From JAHHLP01 sp041609895 (GTDB lineage Bacteria > Bacteroidota > Rhodothermia > Rhodothermales > JABDKH01), in contig JBFIPX010000110.1 of the NCBI GenBank assembly GCA_041609895.1, positions 1-10,385 on the forward strand: a stretch of 10,385 nt of DNA. Reading direction: 5' to 3'. Below are positions 6,238 to 10,385 of this stretch, one piece after another. How positions within the stretch are numbered: position 1 is the stretch's first letter; each line of letters starts with the position of its first letter. Both the position numbers and the translations under genes were made by a program. The notes under the pieces are model-generated. The model was given only the letters and a program-made list of their open reading frames with translations. It was not told the origin of the DNA and searched no databases.

Positions 6238-7632
6238 TCAGGCACGTGCCTGCCTGTCTCCGTCCCGCTTGACGCGGACTTCGATTCGGCCGCCGCGCAC
6301 GGAGCGAACGACAACTGCCGTTCCTGCGGGCACATAGTCGGACACGGACGTGACGTCGAAGCGGTCTCCTCCGATTTCGGCGGTTCCGGACGGCCGCAAC
6401 GGAGTGATCGTGATACCTTCCTCGCCAACCAGGTCGTCGCGCGTCTCCGACGACGTGTATCCCATACTGCTGGCGAGCTCCGGTTGCAGCACCAGTTCAC
6501 CGAACCGCTCCGATTTGGGCAGGTACCGTCCGAGTGAAAAGAGCAGGACGACGAAGAGTACCAGTGTTACCGCCAGGGTTGTGATTGCCGTAGACATCGA
6601 TTCGGCCGTGGGAAAGTCGAAGCCGATGTTGCCTACCAGGCCGGCAAGCAGCGAGCCGATCACGAGAACGACTCCTGCGATACCGGCAAATCCAAAACCC
6701 GGTATGACGAAGATCTCAACTACGATGAGACCCACGCCCAGGATGAACACGACGATCTCCCAGCTCTCCACAAGCCCGAGCATGTAGTGAGGAGCAAAGA
6801 ACGCCGCGGCTCCGAGGGCAGCCATCAGTCCCGCGAAGCCAACACCCGGAGTCTGCAGTTCGAAGTAGAGCCCCCCGAGCATCATCAGCATTAGGATGGA
6901 CTGCATGATTGGAGACGCGAAGAATCGAAGTACCTGTTCGGCACGCGTCGCTCTGTGGTTGACCACGGTAGCGATCTCTATCCCCGCCGTCTCGTAAATC
7001 TCCTCCAAGGAATCCGAGGCGAAGTCCGCCACCTTGAGATCTATGGCCTCGGACGTCGACAACGTCAGCACTTTGCCGGCTTCCGAGATTCCCTCTACCT
7101 CTATGCTCTGGTCGACCATCGCCTCTGCGATCTGGGGGTCGCGTCCATTGGCTTCCGCCGTTGCGCGCATGAGCCCGCGCATATAGCTCTGATACTTGTC
7201 TGGAGCCGCCTCGCCCCCGACGCCCTCCACGACCGTCGCCGCCCCGATCGACGCTCCGGGCGCCATCAAAATGAAGTCGCAGGCATATGAGATCAGCGCG
7301 CCAGCAGAAGCCGCATTCTTGTTGACGTACGCGACGGTCGCTGGCTCGGCGTCGAGAATCCGTTTCCGGATGAGGTCTGCCGCATCGACCAGTCCGCCGA
7401 AGGTATCTATGTTGAAGATGATCAGCGTCGCGTCGTTCTCCTCCGCGTCACTCACTGCGCGGTCGATGTATCGCGCGAGGGCGTTGTCGATCATCCCTTG
7501 CACCGGAATGACGTAGACGGCCCCTTCCGCCGACGCACGGAGTCGCTCTGCAGCTTCAGACGTTTGCTGGGCTTCCGTGGGCTGCGCGCCCCCGAGGAGT
7601 GCAACCCCCAATACTGCGATAAACAGTCGCAT
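6238..7632 (-). CDS. Full-length NfeD membrane-bound serine protease (ClpP-like domain, helices, OB-fold)
   Basis: Membrane protease of 464 residues of the NfeD1b/1510-N type, which cleaves hydrophobic segments of membrane proteins and often works with a stomatin-like partner. A signal peptide covers about residues 1-21, ending TEA. The ClpP-like protease domain (about 38-225) contains FNIDTFGG (73-80) and the AASAGAL motif with nucleophile Ser109; Lys146 in DKYQSY is the likely second half of a Ser-Lys dyad, by comparison with the Pyrococcus protein. Hydrophobic helices span about 240-370, including the conserved IVVEIFVIPGFG. The C-terminal OB-fold begins GITITPLRPSGTAEIGG. No stomatin/slipin gene follows; a second, short NfeD does. 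ATG 7632 is preceded by only a weak GGAAA. The 58-base gap to the L,D-transpeptidase gene is compatible with one transcript. Confidence 0.93.
   Translation of the reverse strand: MRLFIAVLGVALLGGAQPTEAQQTSEAAERLRASAEGAVYVIPVQGMIDNALARYIDRAVSDAEENDATLIIFNIDTFGGLVDAADLIRKRILDAEPATVAYVNKNAASAGALISYACDFILMAPGASIGAATVVEGVGGEAAPDKYQSYMRGLMRATAEANGRDPQIAEAMVDQSIEVEGISEAGKVLTLSTSEAIDLKVADFASDSLEEIYETAGIEIATVVNHRATRAEQVLRFFASPIMQSILMLMMLGGLYFELQTPGVGFAGLMAALGAAAFFAPHYMLGLVESWEIVVFILGVGLIVVEIFVIPGFGFAGIAGVVLVIGSLLAGLVGNIGFDFPTAESMSTAITTLAVTLVLFVVLLFSLGRYLPKSERFGELVLQPELASSMGYTSSETRDDLVGEEGITITPLRPSGTAEIGGDRFDVTSVSDYVPAGTAVVVRSVRGGRIEVRVKRDGDRQARA
6239..6252. promoter_or_regulatory. 14-bp perfect palindrome at the nfeD/nfeD junction
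   Basis: CAGGCACGTGCCTG overlaps the last codons and stop of the long NfeD gene and ends 4 bases before the ATG of the short one. In the minus-strand transcript it can fold as a 5-bp stem with an ACGU loop right at the coupled start. It might tune re-initiation or be a chance result of the coding sequence. Confidence 0.4.
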
Positions 7633-7690
7633 TTAGATTTCCAATTTGGCTACGCTCTGCTAACGCCGTGGGGTCGGCCGGGTTCAAGGC

Positions 7691-8530
7691 CTACGATTCG
7701 ATGAGAACCGGAGTGCCGATGTTCACGAGATTCCAGAGTGCATCGATTGATTCGTTCGGTATCGCTACGCAACCCCGCGTCCACGTCGTCCGCGAGCCTG
7801 TTCCCATACCATGAATCTCTATCCAGCCTCCAAGCGCCGTGTCCATTGGAGGCATGGCAAATCGGCGGTCCGCCGCGGCGATGGCGTCATACTGAGACGG
7901 AGTGATCAGGCCGTCCTCGAGGCCCGCCTGACCGTCCTTGAGGGACGGGTAGTTGAGAACAAACGCCTTGTAAAACCGGCTGGCCGCATTCTTTCCGACA
8001 ACGAAGTACAATCCTTCCGGCGTTCTCCAGTGATCGGGCTGTGTGTTACTCCCGCGCTGTTCCTTGTCGAGAAAGAAATTGTATGCCATGTCTGCCGGAA
8101 CGGCCGCGACCACGTCCGGGCCGCGATAGACGTGAACCGTCTTCGACTTCTTGGAGACGCGGATCCAGACGTTCGACAGAGCCTCCTCCCGAACGAATCC
8201 CCGAGCTCCGTCAGAGGTCTTAACCTGCACCCACGCCCCCGACCGGCTGACCACCTCCACGGACTCCCTGGCATCGAGATCGATGTACGCCTGCGTCGAA
8301 TCCGGTGTCGTGAACGCGGTTGCGTGGTTGACGGCATAGTAGACCGCGGGCTCGACCGACGAGGCACTGGTAGTTGTCATCCCAGCCGCGCCGCCAGCCG
8401 TCAGGATATCGATGTCGCTGCGTGGTATATCCGAACGCGACTGAGTGAGCGCCGTGCCTGGCATCATCCACGAGCCGACCATGACCACAAGTAGAACTGT
8501 ATTGCGGTAACGTCCCACGCTAAGATTCAA
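7691..8530 (-). CDS. L,D-transpeptidase (YkuD domain) with SH3-like domain, exported
   Basis: Periplasmic enzyme that forms 3-3 peptidoglycan cross-links or attaches proteins to peptidoglycan through an active-site cysteine. A signal peptide (about 1-30) ends near TALTQ. An SH3-like, probably wall-binding, region spans about 62-122 (VEVVSRSGAWVQVKTSDG and GFVREEAL). The YkuD domain occupies about 123-279 with the signature IEIHGMG (His240) and TWTRGCVAIPN (Arg252, Cys254). All catalytic residues are present. The start is ambiguous: TTG 8530 overlaps the upstream HAD gene by 11 bases, while GTG 8518 begins one base after its stop and leaves a compact signal peptide starting VGRYRN. Either way the two genes are tightly coupled. 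Whether it is a cross-linker, a lipoprotein-attaching enzyme or a scavenging enzyme cannot be told. Confidence 0.93.
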   Translation of the reverse strand: MNLSVGRYRNTVLLVVMVGSWMMPGTALTQSRSDIPRSDIDILTAGGAAGMTTTSASSVEPAVYYAVNHATAFTTPDSTQAYIDLDARESVEVVSRSGAWVQVKTSDGARGFVREEALSNVWIRVSKKSKTVHVYRGPDVVAAVPADMAYNFFLDKEQRGSNTQPDHWRTPEGLYFVVGKNAASRFYKAFVLNYPSLKDGQAGLEDGLITPSQYDAIAAADRRFAMPPMDTALGGWIEIHGMGTGSRTTWTRGCVAIPNESIDALWNLVNIGTPVLIES

Positions 8531-9323
8531 TCTGCGAACTGCTAAAGAGTTGTTCGTTATGACCGACGCACCAGTCGTATGCCTCCAGGACGCCTTCGAT
8601 CACCGAACCTTCGGTCGTGATCCTGGCCGCCTGTTTCACCGAGTCGGTTGCGTTCGCGGGAGCGAACGGAAAGCCGATGATCTCAAGCGCCGGTAGATCA
8701 CCGTTAGTATCGCCTATGAATGCGATATCCTCTAGCTCGACGTCCAATTCGCTTGCCAGCCAGCGCATTCCGTTCGCCTTGTTGAGCGTTCGCGGAATAA
8801 CATCGATCGATATATGTGTGTGCGCGACAAGTAGATCGGGATACTGCTCCTGTGCACGCTGCTCTACCAATGGTACGGCCGCAAATACTTCCTCTTCGAT
8901 CGGACCCGCCAGGGAGGCCTGCGTCTTCTTGGCATGATCGAGGTCCATAGCCGTACCGGGAGAGATATCCGACGTCAGCCAACTGCGCATCTCTCGTATT
9001 TGGCGATCAAGATCGTCGGTGTAATCAGGATGCCAGAACCACCGTGCCGAGACAGGATCGAACATTCCACCACCTGCCTCGAAGACCACGGGCGTCTGTA
9101 GATGCAGCAGCTGAGTCATCGCCTCAACGTATGGATATGACCGACCGGAGCAAATGCTGAGCGCCGGCGACGCACCCACGTGGTTTGATACCGTGATACC
9201 CGCCGACCTGGCCGCCAGCTCATGAAGCCGGTCCCTGCGGAAGGGACGGTATGGCTCGGACAGGCACCCGTCGATGTCGGATACGAACAGACGTACCGGC
9301 CTTGTGTCGAGGTTGTTGCCCAT
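8520..9323 (-). CDS. HAD-superfamily (IIB, Cof-like) sugar-phosphate phosphatase
   Basis: Cytoplasmic Mg2+-dependent phosphatase of 267 residues. Motif I is SDIDGC with nucleophile Asp16 and acid/base Asp18. Motif II is the SGRS region (about 59-62), motif III is Lys182 in LNKANG, and motif IV is GDTNGD (Asp205, Asp209). The C2-type cap sits between motifs II and III (about 80-180). This layout is shared by mannosyl-3-phosphoglycerate phosphatase, archaeal phosphoglycolate phosphatase and sucrose-phosphatase; I cannot choose a substrate. ATG 9323 is preferred, with GTG 9329 two codons upstream as an alternative and a GGTGG near both. It lies 29 bases after fabI and touches the L,D-transpeptidase gene, so it almost surely shares their transcript. 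Confidence 0.88.
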   Translation of the reverse strand: MGNNLDTRPVRLFVSDIDGCLSEPYRPFRRDRLHELAARSAGITVSNHVGASPALSICSGRSYPYVEAMTQLLHLQTPVVFEAGGGMFDPVSARWFWHPDYTDDLDRQIREMRSWLTSDISPGTAMDLDHAKKTQASLAGPIEEEVFAAVPLVEQRAQEQYPDLLVAHTHISIDVIPRTLNKANGMRWLASELDVELEDIAFIGDTNGDLPALEIIGFPFAPANATDSVKQAARITTEGSVIEGVLEAYDWCVGHNEQLFSSSQIES

Positions 9324-9352
9324 GCCCACCAGTCTCTTGAGTCGGAGAGATT

Positions 9353-10180
9353 TCAGGCGCCAAACGCGTTTTTCAGCGCATCGACGAGATCGTCGGTAAA
9401 GCCCATACTCGAGAACCCACCATCATGGTAGAGGTTCTGCATCGTCACCATCCGGGTGAGGTCGCTCAGCAGCGTGATGGTGTAATCCGCGCAGCTCTCG
9501 GCATCCGCGTTTCCGAGTGGTGACAAGTGATCTGCAAACTCGAACATGGAATCGAAGCCGGCTATTCCGGATCCGGCGGTCGTTCTCGTTGGACTCTGCG
9601 AGATCGTGTTGATGCGGATGCCCTGCTCGCCCAGGCGCGATCCGAACGAGCGCGCGATACTCTCCAAAAGCGCCTTCGCGTCACCCATCTCCGAGTACTT
9701 CGAAAAGATGCGTTGTGCCCCGATGTATGTCAGCGCGACGACGGATGCACCATTGTTCAACGCACCGGTCTCGAGCGCCTGTCGAACGATGCGGTGAAGG
9801 CTGATCGCCGAGATGTCGAGCGTCTTGTGATACCAGTCGTAATTCAGCTCCTGATACGACCGATTCTTCCTGACGTTGAGCCCCATTCCGATCGAATGGA
9901 CGATGAAGTCCACACCTCCCAGCGACGACTGAACCGAATCGAACAGCGCCTTTAGAGCTTCGTCGTCCGTCGCGTCGGCCCAGATGATTTCACTTTCCGT
10001 CTTCGTCGCGAGCTGGTCGAGGCCGCCGAGTCGCTGCGCCACCGGCGCGTTGGAAAGCACAAAGCGTCCGCCTTCCCGGTGGATCGCCTCGGCAATCGAC
10101 CACGCAATACTGCTCTCGTTCAGGGCACCAAAGATGACGCCATTCTTCCCTTTCAGGAGGTCGTGTCCGGAATTGGCCAT
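9353..10180 (-). CDS. fabI: Enoyl-[acyl-carrier-protein] reductase (NADH), FabI
   Basis: Catalyses the last step of each fatty-acid elongation cycle, reducing trans-2-enoyl-ACP in the cytoplasm. It is a short-chain dehydrogenase fold of 275 residues. The nucleotide-binding start LLKGKNGVIFGALNESSIAW (8-27) carries the FabI form of the glycine motif. HSIGM (95-99) is the cofactor loop. The catalytic pattern Y-x9-Y-x6-K is Tyr152, Tyr162 and Lys169, in line with Tyr146/Tyr156/Lys163 of the E. coli enzyme. SQSPTRTTAGSGI (194-206) is the substrate-loop region. Phrases such as LNYDWYHKTLDISAIS and DLTRMVTMQNLYHDGGFS are, from memory, characteristic of the Bacteroidota form. It is the first gene of the minus-strand array. 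ATG 10180 has no clear ribosome binding site, which is common in that phylum. Confidence 0.96.
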   Translation of the reverse strand: MANSGHDLLKGKNGVIFGALNESSIAWSIAEAIHREGGRFVLSNAPVAQRLGGLDQLATKTESEIIWADATDDEALKALFDSVQSSLGGVDFIVHSIGMGLNVRKNRSYQELNYDWYHKTLDISAISLHRIVRQALETGALNNGASVVALTYIGAQRIFSKYSEMGDAKALLESIARSFGSRLGEQGIRINTISQSPTRTTAGSGIAGFDSMFEFADHLSPLGNADAESCADYTITLLSDLTRMVTMQNLYHDGGFSSMGFTDDLVDALKNAFGA

Positions 10181-10217
10181 TCTCGCGTTGTGTAGATCAC
10201 AATAGACAAAACGGCTT

Positions 10218-10225
10218 CAAAGGTA
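10218..10225 (-). promoter_or_regulatory. Candidate Bacteroidota-type -7 promoter box for the fabI array
   Basis: Read on the minus strand the bases are TACCTTTG, an exact TAnnTTTG match, 37 bases before the fabI ATG. That would give a leader of roughly 30 bases. A TTG-type -33 element at the usual distance is not apparent, so the call rests on the -7 box and its position. Confidence 0.5.
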
Positions 10226-10288
10226 CCAAAAGACAGACAGGGTTTCTACCCGAGAACAATCAGCCGACCCTTATGCCTTTTGAGGCTT

Positions 10289-10332
10289 AAGCGGCACCGA
10301 ATCACTCTCGAGTGTCAAAAAGCCGCTTTTTG
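10289..10332 (+). terminator. Terminator-like or attenuator-like hairpin cluster upstream of fabI
   Basis: AAGCGGC (10289-10295) can pair with GCCGCTT (10322-10328), and a run of five T follows within 10327-10331, as in a plus-strand intrinsic terminator. The loop holds a small hairpin, CACT (10303-10306) with AGTG (10311-10314). A competing hairpin, CAAAAAG (10316-10322) with CTTTTTG (10326-10332), uses some of the same bases and cannot form at the same time. It could end a transcript or regulate the possible gene starting at 10368. No plus-strand gene ends here within the window. Confidence 0.35.
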
Positions 10333-10367
10333 CGCGTTGTTTATGCAATGCGGATTACATGGCATCT

Positions 10368-10385
10368 ATGAACAAGTATCGCTCA
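10368..10385 (+). CDS. Possible start of a divergent gene (cut by right edge)
   Basis: ATG 10368 opens a frame MNKYRS that runs off the window after six codons. Its position divergent from fabI, after a roughly 190-base non-coding stretch, makes it a plausible start. There is no clear ribosome binding site and the visible length is too short to identify anything. Confidence 0.25.

Noticed and set aside
7811..8494. 227-codon plus-strand open frame
   Set aside because: Antisense shadow of the L,D-transpeptidase gene, which has complete catalytic motifs.

Overview
The window reads as an ordinary chromosomal stretch from a bacterium of the Bacteroidota/Rhodothermota-type lineages. The FabI protein has the form seen in those groups. 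Most genes lack a clear Shine-Dalgarno sequence, and the stretch upstream of fabI carries an exact TAnnTTTG box, the -7 element of Bacteroidota-type promoters. Base composition looks moderately GC-rich by eye. The taxon is an inference. I see no tRNA, rRNA, CRISPR array, transposase, integrase or phage gene.

Layout from left to right. Positions 1-1178 (minus) hold the N-terminal half of a UvrD/PcrA/Rep-type helicase, cut by the window edge. Positions 1179-1597 hold no credible gene but contain palindromic repeat units. Positions 1598-2863 (minus) encode a predicted lipoprotein alpha/beta hydrolase starting at TTG behind a strong ribosome binding site. After a 189-base divergent intergenic region, 3053-4669 (plus) encodes a concentrative nucleoside transporter with an unusual extra block of membrane helices. 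Positions 4670-4802 carry a second copy of the repeat in the opposite orientation. From 10180 down to 4803 six genes lie on the minus strand with mostly short gaps. In transcription order they are fabI, a HAD-IIB phosphatase, a YkuD L,D-transpeptidase with an SH3-like domain, a full-length NfeD membrane serine protease, a short NfeD, and a lipoprotein with a TonB C-terminal domain. The last 205 bases hold the fabI promoter candidate, several hairpins and possibly the first codons of a divergent plus-strand gene.

How they fit together: the minus-strand array mixes membrane lipid synthesis (FabI), peptidoglycan cross-linking (L,D-transpeptidase), membrane proteolysis (NfeD pair) and an envelope lipoprotein, so an envelope maintenance operon is a reasonable reading. 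That common theme is inferred from family roles and spacing only. The hydrolase and nucleoside transporter share a divergent control region, and no functional link between them is visible.

I found no obvious new defence, mobile or biosynthetic system. The strongest non-gene signal is a dispersed palindromic element present as two roughly 77-80 base copies plus one single unit. Its paired bases change together between copies while the loop and flanks are conserved.
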